Assembly: GCA_900544965.1 (NCBI GenBank)
Contig: UQXE01000006.1
Coordinates: 5,342 to 69,341, forward strand
Length of the DNA: 64,000 bases
Direction: 5' to 3'
Origin: an uncultured Eubacteriales bacterium
Lineage (GTDB): Bacteria > Bacillota > Clostridia > Christensenellales > CAG-138
Below the pieces are notes generated by a model, which searched no databases, was not told the DNA's origin, and saw nothing but the letters and a program-made list of their open reading frames with translations. Numbering within the stretch: position 1 is the first letter of the stretch; each line of letters starts with the position of its first letter. Shown here piece after piece: positions 18,831 to 26,668 of this stretch. The translations under genes were made by a program, and so were the position numbers.

Positions 18831-20072
18831 ATGAATGCAGAGGTTATTACGGTCGGAACAGAGATATTAATGGGCCAGATTTTAAATACAAATTCGCAAT
18901 ATATAGCCAACAAGCTGGCCGAATTGGGAATTTCGCATTACTATGACACAACAGTGGGTGATAACTGGGACAGGCTGTGCACTGCGATTGAAAACGCCTT
19001 GAGCAGATCTGATATAGTAATATTAACCGGAGGCTTAGGGCCCACCAGCGATGATATTACCAAGGAGGCTGCAGCGCATGTAATGAAACGCGATCTGGTT
19101 CTTGACAGGCCGTCACTTGAAAAAATAAAGAATCATTTTAGCTCCCGCGGTAAGGTTATGCCTGAAAACAATATAAAGCAGGCTATGCTGCCCGATGGTT
19201 GCATCATCTTAAAAAATGAAGTAGGAACAGCCCCAGGCTGCATAATCGAATCGGATAATGGAACGGCTATACTCCTCCCAGGTCCCCCAAGGGAGATGAA
19301 CCCCATGTTTGAGCACGGAGTATTGCCATACCTCGGGCGCATCAGCGATTCTATTCTATACACGCGTGTAATCCGTATATTCGGCATGGGTGAATCAGCG
19401 GTAGCTTCAATGATAAAGGATGTTATCGACAAGCAGACCAACCCAACGATAGCTCCATACGTAAAACCAGGGGAAGTCACCCTGAGGGTTACTGCAAAAT
19501 GCAATAATATTGACGAGGGTAAGGCGCTTGCCGAACCTGTAATTAAGGAGATTTGCTCCATAATAGGAGAGGCGGTATATTCGACTGACGACGAGGGCCT
19601 AAACGAGGTTTGTTCAAGGATGTTGGCTGATAAGCAGCTAACGCTGGCTGTTGCGGAAAGCTGTACGGGCGGCATGTTGTCATCAGCGCTTGTCAGCGTT
19701 CCAGGCAGCTCACGCTGGTTTGTCGAGGGGGCGGTTACATATTCAAACGATTCCAAACTAAGGCGGCTGGGGGTAAAGCCCGATTCAGTTGCCCAGTTTG
19801 GGGCTGTCAGCCGTATAGTAGCCGCGCAGATGGCGGAGGGGGCACGGCTTAGTTCAGGCGCGGATATAGGAATATCAACTACAGGAATAGCGGGGCCTTG
19901 CGGCGGAATCGATAATAAGCCCGTGGGGCTTGTATACGTTGGGATTGCGGATTTAGATGGTACGTATGTTAAGGAGCTGAGATTAAATGGGTCAAGGGAA
20001 CATATAAGAAACCTTGCCACGCTTAACGCGCTGGATTTGCTTAGAAGAAGATTATCTGATTCGCAAGTATAA
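18831..20072 (+). CDS. cinA: CinA family protein (competence/damage-inducible)
   Basis: A 413-residue two-domain protein. The N-terminal MoCF-like domain (about 1-170) starts MNAEVITVGTEILMGQILNT and contains LTGGLGPTSDD. The C-terminal CinA domain (about 255-410) has AESCTGGMLSSALVSVPGSS, the nicotinamide-nucleotide deamidase signature. AAGGAAGTGACA precedes the ATG. The family acts in pyridine nucleotide salvage, with a cofactor pyrophosphatase N-domain in many members. It is commonly cotranscribed with recA, though here recA has its own SOS-type promoter as well. Confidence 0.94.
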   Translation: MNAEVITVGTEILMGQILNTNSQYIANKLAELGISHYYDTTVGDNWDRLCTAIENALSRSDIVILTGGLGPTSDDITKEAAAHVMKRDLVLDRPSLEKIKNHFSSRGKVMPENNIKQAMLPDGCIILKNEVGTAPGCIIESDNGTAILLPGPPREMNPMFEHGVLPYLGRISDSILYTRVIRIFGMGESAVASMIKDVIDKQTNPTIAPYVKPGEVTLRVTAKCNNIDEGKALAEPVIKEICSIIGEAVYSTDDEGLNEVCSRMLADKQLTLAVAESCTGGMLSSALVSVPGSSRWFVEGAVTYSNDSKLRRLGVKPDSVAQFGAVSRIVAAQMAEGARLSSGADIGISTTGIAGPCGGIDNKPVGLVYVGIADLDGTYVKELRLNGSREHIRNLATLNALDLLRRRLSDSQV

Positions 20073-20075
20073 TGG

Positions 20076-20104
20076 ATGACAAAAACTAGAACAAATGTTA
20101 TAAT
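20076..20104 (+). promoter_or_regulatory. recA promoter with LexA-type operator
   Basis: ATGACA (20076-20081), a 17-base spacer and TATAAT (20099-20104) form a sigma-A promoter. The sequence GAACAAATGTTA (20089-20100) lies across spacer and -10. It differs by one base from the Firmicute SOS box GAAC-n4-GTTC, so LexA binding should block the promoter. Confidence 0.75.
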
Positions 20105-20143
20105 AACATAAATGGTATGAAAGGATAATAAGGTCTAGGATAT

Positions 20144-21148
20144 ATGGAGAAGGAAAAGGCACTTGAGGCCGCGCTGGCACAAATTGAAAAGCAATTTGGC
20201 AAAGGGTCTATAATGAAGCTTGGCGACGCCGCGGCCCGAATAAATGTATCCACAATCCCAACCGGCTGTATCGAATTGGATTACGCTTTGGGTGTGGGAG
20301 GCGTGCCAAAGGGACGTATTATTGAAATATATGGGCCGGAATCTTCAGGAAAAACCACGATTGCTCTGCATATAATAGCTGAGGCTCAAAAATTTGGCGG
20401 GACGGCAGCGTTTATTGATGCTGAACATGCCCTTGATCCGATATATGCGGGCAACCTTGGCGTTAACGTAAATGAGCTGTTCATCTCACAGCCGGATACG
20501 GGCGAGCAGGCGCTCGATATTGTCGAAATGCTCGTAAGGAGCGGCGCGATGGACGTTGTGGTTGTTGACTCAGTAGCCGCGCTCGTACCGAAGGCAGAAC
20601 TTGAGGGGGATATGGGCGACTCTCATGTCGGACTTCTGGCCAGGCTTATGTCCCAGGCGTTGAGAAAGCTGACAGGTATAATCGGCAAGACGAATACAAT
20701 ATTGATCTTTATCAACCAGCTAAGGGAAAAGGTAGGCGTAATGTACGGCAACCCCGAAACAACAACGGGCGGCCGCGCACTAAAGTATCACGCATCGGTA
20801 AGACTGGACGTGCGTAAAGTGGATACGATAAAAAATGGAAACGAGCTGGTTGGTAACCGTACGCGAATAAAGGTTGTTAAAAATAAGGTGGCGCCGCCAT
20901 TCAAAATCGCTGAATTTGATATCATCTACGGGGAGGGAATTTCAAAGGAAGGCTCGCTTTTGGATCTTGCCGTCAACAAAAAGATAATATCTAAGACCGG
21001 AGCATGGTATTCATATGGGGATATGCGGCTAGCACAGGGGCGTGACAATGCCAGATTGTTTTTAAAGGATAATGCCGAGCTATGTGCCGAGATTGAGGGC
21101 AAGGTTAGAGACGCGCTTAACGAAGAAGCGGTTTTGGACCGAAAATAA
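20144..21148 (+). CDS. recA: Recombinase RecA
   Basis: A 334-residue strand-exchange ATPase, slightly short for the family. Walker A is GPESSGKTT, Walker B is in VVVVDSVAALVP, and the L2 region has a GGRALKYHASVRLDVR segment. The C-terminal acidic tail is short. It promotes homologous pairing and activates LexA self-cleavage, consistent with the SOS-type operator directly upstream and with lexA about 5 kb away. Confidence 0.97.
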   Translation: MEKEKALEAALAQIEKQFGKGSIMKLGDAAARINVSTIPTGCIELDYALGVGGVPKGRIIEIYGPESSGKTTIALHIIAEAQKFGGTAAFIDAEHALDPIYAGNLGVNVNELFISQPDTGEQALDIVEMLVRSGAMDVVVVDSVAALVPKAELEGDMGDSHVGLLARLMSQALRKLTGIIGKTNTILIFINQLREKVGVMYGNPETTTGGRALKYHASVRLDVRKVDTIKNGNELVGNRTRIKVVKNKVAPPFKIAEFDIIYGEGISKEGSLLDLAVNKKIISKTGAWYSYGDMRLAQGRDNARLFLKDNAELCAEIEGKVRDALNEEAVLDRK

Positions 21149-21179
21149 GTTTTTATCAATAAATATATAATACGACTAT

Positions 21180-21204
21180 AAGGGCGTGATGTAGTCGCGT
21201 CCTT
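21180..21204 (+). terminator. Possible terminator after recA
   Basis: AAGGGCGTG (21180-21188) pairs with CGCGTCCTT (21196-21204) including two G-U pairs, followed by GACTTTTATTTTC. It separates recA from rny. Confidence 0.6.
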
Positions 21205-21349
21205 GACTTTTATTTTCAATAGCGGTACACTTAACGTGAGTGAATATGCTAGTATGTAGTGTGTACATAATGCGAATTATGGAATTAATCGTACATGCGG
21301 GCTAAAAACCCTCAGACTTTATATAGATTGACGGAGGTGTAGATTACCT

Positions 21350-22900
21350 TTGAACTGGCTGGATATTTTCATACCGGTTATTACAGGCGCGATTGCACTT
21401 GTCGCCGGAGCAACTGGCGGATATTATTATAGGCGCAATATAGCGGAGGCGAAGATAGGGAAGACCGAGGACGCCGTAAAAAAGCTGATTGAAGATGCTC
21501 AAAAGCGAGCTGAGACATTAAAGAAGGAGAAGATACTTGAGGCTAAGGAGGAAGTTTACCGCATAAAAAGCGAAACCGAGCGTGAAAACCGTGATCGCAG
21601 AAACGAACTGCAGCGGCTTGAGCGCAGGCTTCAACAGAGGGAAGAGCTGCTGGATAATAAGTTTACCAGCATTGAGGTACGAGAGGAAGGCCTGAATAAG
21701 AAGCTAAAGGATGCCAGCGAGCTTGAAGCTAACATAAAGGAGCTTCACGAAAAGCAGAAGCAGGAACTTGAACGTATATCATCCATGACCAGGGAAGAGG
21801 CCAAGGACGTGATCATGGAATCGGTTGAGCGGGAGGCCAGGCATGACGCGGCAGTTTTGTTGCGTGAGATTGAGGCTAAGACCAAGGATGAGGCGGATAA
21901 GCGGTCGCGCAATATAATCACCCTGGCAATACAAAGATGTGCGGCTGATCATGTGGCTGAAACGACGGTTTCAGTTGTACCATTGCCCAGCGATGAGATG
22001 AAGGGCCGAATTATTGGACGCGAGGGAAGAAATATACGTACATTGGAAACAGCTACAGGCGTAGACCTAATAATCGACGATACTCCGGAGGCTGTTATCC
22101 TGTCCGGGTTTGATCCGGTTAGGAGAGAAGTGGCACGTATAGCGCTTGAAAAGCTAATTCTTGATGGGCGAATTCATCCGGCGCGCATTGAAGAGATGGT
22201 TGAAAAGGCCAGAAAAGAAGTAGACGTTAAGATACGGGAGGCCGGAGAGCAGGCCATATTTGAGGTTGGAGTTCATGGACTGCATCACGAACTGATAAAA
22301 CTTCTTGGCCGGCTGAGATACCGCACAAGCTATGGTCAAAATGTGCTCAAGCATTCCATAGAGGTGGCCCATTTGGCCGGAATAATGGCAGCTGAAATTG
22401 GCGCGAACGTACCTTTAGCAAAGAGGGCGGGCTTGCTGCACGACATAGGAAAGGCTCTTGACCATGAAATTGAAGGTCCCCATATCCAGATAGGAGCGGA
22501 TATAGCAAAGAAGTACCGTGAAAACAATCAGGTGGTTCACGCCATTATGGCTCATCACGGCGACATTGAAGCAACCACTATAGAGGCTGTGCTTGTACAG
22601 GCCGCCGACGCAATTTCCGCCGCCAGGCCTGGCGCAAGACGCGAGACCTTGGAGAATTACATCAAGCGCCTTGAAAAGCTTGAGGATATCGCAAACTCAT
22701 TCGAGGGGGTTGATAAATCGTTTGCCATACAGGCTGGACGAGAGGTTAGAATCCTGGTAAAGCCTGAAAATGTTAACGATGCGGATACTATCATTATGGC
22801 TAAAGAGATAGCAAAACGTATTGAATCCGAGCTGGACTATCCCGGTCAGATTAAGGTCAATGTAATAAGGGAAACCCGGGCTGTTGAATTTGCAAAATGA
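21350..22900 (+). CDS. rny: Ribonuclease Y
   Basis: A 516-residue membrane-anchored endoribonuclease that initiates mRNA decay. One N-terminal helix (about 5-25) is followed by a long charged coiled coil (about 40-200), a KH domain with GRIIGREGRNIRTLE, and an HD domain with the metal residues HSIEVAHLAG and LLHDIGKALDHE. Start is TTG, with GGAGGTG about 10 bases upstream. The position after recA is standard in Clostridia. Confidence 0.96.
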   Translation: MNWLDIFIPVITGAIALVAGATGGYYYRRNIAEAKIGKTEDAVKKLIEDAQKRAETLKKEKILEAKEEVYRIKSETERENRDRRNELQRLERRLQQREELLDNKFTSIEVREEGLNKKLKDASELEANIKELHEKQKQELERISSMTREEAKDVIMESVEREARHDAAVLLREIEAKTKDEADKRSRNIITLAIQRCAADHVAETTVSVVPLPSDEMKGRIIGREGRNIRTLETATGVDLIIDDTPEAVILSGFDPVRREVARIALEKLILDGRIHPARIEEMVEKARKEVDVKIREAGEQAIFEVGVHGLHHELIKLLGRLRYRTSYGQNVLKHSIEVAHLAGIMAAEIGANVPLAKRAGLLHDIGKALDHEIEGPHIQIGADIAKKYRENNQVVHAIMAHHGDIEATTIEAVLVQAADAISAARPGARRETLENYIKRLEKLEDIANSFEGVDKSFAIQAGREVRILVKPENVNDADTIIMAKEIAKRIESELDYPGQIKVNVIRETRAVEFAK

Positions 22901-23051
22901 TGTTAAGCGAAATATTAATATAATGTTTACAGGTGGGCTTAACTGTCTGCCTGTTTTCGTTCCACTGCATAATAAAATGATGCCTTTTGGTTTAGGACAT
23001 AGCGTTGATGTATAGAATTAAATAAGCGATCGATAATGGGAGGAAAAGCAT

Positions 23052-23984
23052 ATGCAGTTTCCGGTAGCAGATGCGCACTGTGATTTTTTATATGGTATGG
23101 TAAACAGGGGTTACTCCATTGATTCCCTAACGGGCGAGCAGACGGTATATTTGCCTTATCTTTCGAAAGGCGGCGTTGCACTTCAGTTTTTTGCAGCATG
23201 GATTGACAGCAAGCTTAGGGTTCCTTATCTGCAGCAATGTATGGACATGGTGGATGCATATTATCGAATGTTAGACGAACACAGCGATATGTTTTGTCCG
23301 CTAAGCGATCATTTCAATCCTTCTTGCGGCAAGATAGCGACTGTATTGACGATAGAGGGGGGAGAGGCTATAGAGGGATGCCTCTCCAATCTTAGGCTTT
23401 TTCACAGGCTTGGCGTGCGGGCTATGTCGCTTACCTGGAATGAATCCAATGCGCTGGCGCATCCCGCGATGAGCAGGCGCAACAGGGGGCTGACTGTTCT
23501 CGGGCGTCGCGTTGTTGAGGAGATGGATAGACTAGGTATGGCCATAGACCTCGCGCACCTGAGCGATGCCGGTATTGACGATATCCTTGAGATGACCGAT
23601 AGTGCGGTATTCGCGTCCCATTCAAACTCTAGGGAGGTTTATCCGCACCCCAGATCCTTGAAAGACGATCATATTAAAGAGATTGCGAGACGTGGCGGCG
23701 TAGTGGGAATTAATTTCTACCATGAACAGCTTTCTGGCAAATATCCCTCCACATCCGAAGATATAGTACGCCATATCGACCATGTGGCCGGTATTGGAGG
23801 CATAAAAAGCGTATGCATTGGTTCGGATTTTGACGGGATGGGGCGGTATCCTGCGGACTTAAACAATCCATCCCAGATTCAGGTACTATTAGAGCGCCTT
23901 CTTAGAATGGGATATACAGAAGCTGATATCCGTGCGATTGCCTATGATAATCTTTATGATTACATTATTAGGTTTTGCCGATAA
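23052..23984 (+). CDS. Membrane dipeptidase family protein (peptidase M19)
   Basis: A 310-residue zinc dipeptidase. The metal ligands are visible: DAHCD near the N-terminus, Glu in TIEGGE, His in DLAHLSD and in FASHSNSR, and Asp in GSDFDG. Family members hydrolyse dipeptides, sometimes with D-residues. There is no signal peptide, so it is probably cytoplasmic. GGGAGGAAAAGC precedes the ATG. It stands apart from the rny cluster by 150 bases. Confidence 0.9.
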   Translation: MQFPVADAHCDFLYGMVNRGYSIDSLTGEQTVYLPYLSKGGVALQFFAAWIDSKLRVPYLQQCMDMVDAYYRMLDEHSDMFCPLSDHFNPSCGKIATVLTIEGGEAIEGCLSNLRLFHRLGVRAMSLTWNESNALAHPAMSRRNRGLTVLGRRVVEEMDRLGMAIDLAHLSDAGIDDILEMTDSAVFASHSNSREVYPHPRSLKDDHIKEIARRGGVVGINFYHEQLSGKYPSTSEDIVRHIDHVAGIGGIKSVCIGSDFDGMGRYPADLNNPSQIQVLLERLLRMGYTEADIRAIAYDNLYDYIIRFCR

Positions 23985-24018
23985 TACAGAACCTATGGCA
24001 TCCCTCAGCTAAAATCTG

Positions 24019-25098
24019 TCAACCTTCGTCTTTGTCAGAACCACCGCATTCGTCTTCGTCGCGCAGTTTGATAATGTTCGCCGCCATGCGCTTGCGGTCT
24101 TCAGCAACTGTAGCATAATGTCTCTGGGTTGTATTTACGTCCTTATGTCCCAATACCTCTGCAACAAGATAGATATCTCCCGTCTCATTATAAAGCATAG
24201 TTCCATAGGTGCTGCGCAGCTTATGTGGGGATATGCGCTTTAACGGTGCGGCGATTGAAGCGTATTTTTTAACCAGATTTTCAACGGCGCGAACCGTTAT
24301 ACGCTTTCTTTGCCCTGATAGGAACAGCGCGTCCTCGTGACCTTCTTTTGGCGCTATCTTTTCACGCTGTAATTGATACAAAAGCAGAGCCTTGCGTACC
24401 TCGTCCCCAAACGCCAATACATCCTTGTTGCCCCCTTTTCGGGTAACAACAAATTCATTGGCCATAAAATTAACATCTGAGACATTAATTCCAACCAACT
24501 CGCTTATTCTAATACCAGTGCCTAAAAATAATGTCAGTATAGCCAAATCTCTATCACGTGTAGACCTATGATATGATTTCTGCCTTTCTGTAAGGCCATC
24601 ACCATTTTCCACAATGTCCAGCAGATTGGCAACCTCGTCGACATCAAGGCGTATTATAGGCTTTCTGTGGATTTTTGGGGTATCAACCATTGATGCGGGG
24701 TTATTGCCAAGCTTTGAACGCTTATAAAAAAATTTAAATATTGAACGTATTGCCGATAGCTTTCTGGCCTTTGAGCGCTCATCATTGGTTATAACCTGTT
24801 CACCCTTGGAATATACGGTAACGTACTCAATAAACATTTCAATTTCCAGAGGGGTTAGCGCGTCCAAGTCAGAAAGTTCAATGGATTTTATGTTTGGCTT
24901 TCGTATGATCCCTTCTTCAATAAGAAAACCGAAAAAGAGCTTCAAGTCGTTAAGATACCCAAACCTCGTTAGAACCGATGCAGTATTCTCTATTCCTCTG
25001 CTAAATTCCCTGCAAAATGGGGGCAGATCGCACAGCAATTCACGTATTCTTCCTGTATACTCAATGCGCTTTGCCTCATCATAATCGATATTTCGCAT
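24019..25098 (-). CDS. Tyrosine recombinase (XerC/XerD-like)
   Basis: A 359-residue recombinase with an N-terminal SAM-like core-binding domain (about 20-125) and a catalytic domain (about 140-350). Catalytic residues are Arg in GTGIRISELVG, Lys in TRKGGNKD, His-x-x-Arg in HKLRSTYG, His in LGHKDVNTT and Tyr in QRHYATV. The length exceeds the usual 295-305 of XerC or XerD. No phage genes surround it and it stays in the rnhA/lexA neighbourhood, so it may be a resident recombinase rather than a phage integrase. A perfect inverted repeat overlaps its predicted promoter. Confidence 0.9.
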   Translation of the reverse strand: MRNIDYDEAKRIEYTGRIRELLCDLPPFCREFSRGIENTASVLTRFGYLNDLKLFFGFLIEEGIIRKPNIKSIELSDLDALTPLEIEMFIEYVTVYSKGEQVITNDERSKARKLSAIRSIFKFFYKRSKLGNNPASMVDTPKIHRKPIIRLDVDEVANLLDIVENGDGLTERQKSYHRSTRDRDLAILTLFLGTGIRISELVGINVSDVNFMANEFVVTRKGGNKDVLAFGDEVRKALLLYQLQREKIAPKEGHEDALFLSGQRKRITVRAVENLVKKYASIAAPLKRISPHKLRSTYGTMLYNETGDIYLVAEVLGHKDVNTTQRHYATVAEDRKRMAANIIKLRDEDECGGSDKDEG

Positions 25099-25170
25099 GG
25101 CCTAACCCTTTCGTAATGTTAATGTATGAAGTTATGGGGGATATAAATACTACCCATAATTATTCTAACA

Positions 25171-25206
25171 TAACTATTCGTAAAAGGCAAGTTTTACGAA
25201 TAGTTA
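25171..25206. repeat. Perfect 15-bp inverted repeat with 6-bp centre
   Basis: TAACTATTCGTAAAA (25171-25185), centre GGCAAG, TTTTACGAATAGTTA (25192-25206). It lies between rnhA and the recombinase start. On the minus strand a promoter TTGCCT, 17 bases, TAGAAT starts within it. The arm length and 6-bp centre resemble a tyrosine recombinase crossover site, but it could be an operator or an rnhA terminator lacking a T-run. Confidence 0.7.
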
Positions 25207-25214
25207 CAGGTTGA

Positions 25215-25664
25215 TTATACCAAACGGTCAGCATTTTCCTTAATTTCACGTCTAGCAAGCATATCACAGTAGTTATTCAGTTCGTTTTCAGCGTGGCCCT
25301 TTACCTTGATCCAATTTATTGAATGAATTTTAGATAGGCTAATAAGCCTTTCCCATAAATCCTTGTTTTCAACAGGTTTTTTGGCGGTTGTAACCCATCC
25401 GTTTCGCTGCCAGTTTGCAATCCAATTCTGTGTAAACGCGTTGCACAGATATGCGCTGTCGGTATATAGGTCGACAAGGCATTTAACCTTTAATACCTCC
25501 AATGCATTTATAGCGGCCATAAGCTCCATCCTGTTGTTTGTCGTGTTGCATTCGCTTCCTGACAGCTCTTTGCGGTTGTTTCCATATAGCAATACAGCGC
25601 CCCAGCCTCCAGGGCCTGGGTTTCCTGAACACGCGCCGTCCGTATATATTGACACTTTTTTCAT
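25215..25664 (-). CDS. rnhA: Ribonuclease HI
   Basis: A 149-residue enzyme cutting RNA in RNA-DNA hybrids. The four carboxylates are seen in YTDGACSGNPGPGG (Asp), NRMELMAA (Glu), LYTDSAYL (Asp) and CDMLAR (Asp). It follows the Cys-rich small gene by 9 bases on the same strand. Length and motif order are those of the E. coli type. Confidence 0.95.
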   Translation of the reverse strand: MKKVSIYTDGACSGNPGPGGWGAVLLYGNNRKELSGSECNTTNNRMELMAAINALEVLKVKCLVDLYTDSAYLCNAFTQNWIANWQRNGWVTTAKKPVENKDLWERLISLSKIHSINWIKVKGHAENELNNYCDMLARREIKENADRLV

Positions 25665-25673
25665 ATATAAAAC

Positions 25674-25916
25674 CTATTCTTTCTTTTCTTTGTTGGCATC
25701 ACGTCCCCGCTGAAGCTTTCTGGCGCCATATGGCACGTTTTTATCGATTTTGCTCGAATAATACTCGGATATACTCAAGCTTCTGTAATCACCGCTTTCA
25801 GAATCAATACATTTGCAGCAGTTATCGCAAGTCTTATGGGGATCCAAGTCGCATATCCGGCATTTGCCACAGTTGGTGCATATGTCAACTCCGTCTAGTA
25901 TACAAAGCTTTTTCAT
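25674..25916 (-). CDS. Cysteine-rich small protein, function unknown
   Basis: An 80-residue protein with ten cysteines in its first 40 residues, including CTNCGKCRIC and TCDNCCKC, a spacing suited to two metal (zinc or Fe-S) sites. The rest is polar. GGAGGGCGGCAA sets the start at 25916. It is transcribed divergently from lexA across the SOS-type operator and precedes rnhA, so it could be damage-inducible. I do not recognise a named family. Confidence 0.7.
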   Translation of the reverse strand: MKKLCILDGVDICTNCGKCRICDLDPHKTCDNCCKCIDSESGDYRSLSISEYYSSKIDKNVPYGARKLQRGRDANKEKKE

Positions 25917-25940
25917 TTGCCGCCCTCCATATTTCAACTT

Positions 25941-25993
25941 ATGCAAACAAATGTTTGTTTTTGTTTGCATCTAATCAAGGATGATGCTATAAT
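25941..25993 (+). promoter_or_regulatory. lexA promoter with LexA-type operator
   Basis: TTGCAT (25965-25970), 17 bases, TATAAT (25988-25993). Overlapping and just upstream of the -35 is CAAACAAATGTTTG (25944-25957), an AAC-n4-GTT box like the one at recA. A larger perfect inverted repeat pairs ATGCAAACAAA (25941-25951) with TTTGTTTGCAT (25960-25970). The same region is upstream of the divergent Cys-rich gene. A further inverted repeat TATAATGT / ACATTATA lies at 25988-26011. Confidence 0.75.
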
Positions 25994-26034
25994 GTTTATA
26001 GCTACATTATACCACCAAAAATGGAGGCAAAACC

Positions 26035-26655
26035 ATGGAAATGGGCAATCTAGGAAAGCGTCAGAAAGAAATATATGAATTTATCAAGCTATATTTCGAC
26101 AAACACTCTATACCACCGACGGTAAGGGAGATTGCTGAAGCCGTTTCTTTAAAATCTACATCCACCGTTCACCTGCATTTAAAGGAGCTTCAGAAACGTG
26201 GCCTGATAAGCATGGAACCCATGAAGCAAAGATCTATTACAATAATGCGGTCTGAGGGTTCTCGTGGCGTGTTAACCCCTCTCATAGGCGATGTTGCGGC
26301 GGGACAGCCCATACTCGCATATGACAACATTCAGGAAACGTTTACGCTTCCTAGCTCTCTGCTTCACGGGGCAAATGAAACCGAGGTATTTATGTTAAAG
26401 GTGGAGGGCGAAAGCATGATTGACATCGGCATCCTCAACGGGGATTTAATAGTAGTACATAACGCTATTGGCTCGGAAAACGGGGATATCGTTGTCGCCA
26501 GGGTTGGCGGCGATACCGCTACTGTTAAGCGCATATACTATGAAAAGGCTGGCGTTCGCCTTCAGCCTGAAAACTCAAACATGGATCCAATATACGCATC
26601 CTACGATGATGTTGAAATCGTTGGCAAGGTAATAGGCCTGATACGGCGTTATTAA
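26035..26655 (+). CDS. lexA: SOS repressor LexA
   Basis: A 206-residue repressor-protease. The N-terminal winged helix (about 5-70) contains TVREIAEAV and STVHLHLKEL. The self-cleavage site is Ala-Gly in DVAAGQPI, the nucleophile Ser is in VEGESMIDI and the general base Lys is in TATVKRIY. TGGAGGC lies 8 bases before the ATG. Autoregulation is suggested by the operator in its own promoter. Confidence 0.96.
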   Translation: MEMGNLGKRQKEIYEFIKLYFDKHSIPPTVREIAEAVSLKSTSTVHLHLKELQKRGLISMEPMKQRSITIMRSEGSRGVLTPLIGDVAAGQPILAYDNIQETFTLPSSLLHGANETEVFMLKVEGESMIDIGILNGDLIVVHNAIGSENGDIVVARVGGDTATVKRIYYEKAGVRLQPENSNMDPIYASYDDVEIVGKVIGLIRRY

Positions 26656-26668
26656 TCTAGTCCAAACA

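Noticed and set aside
19133..20020. 295-codon minus-strand frame inside cinA
   Set aside because: It is fully antisense to a gene with complete family motifs and has no own start signal.
24019..25098. Phage integrase marking a prophage at 24 kb
   Set aside because: The surrounding genes are core functions (dipeptidase, rnhA, lexA) and no phage gene or att repeat is seen nearby.
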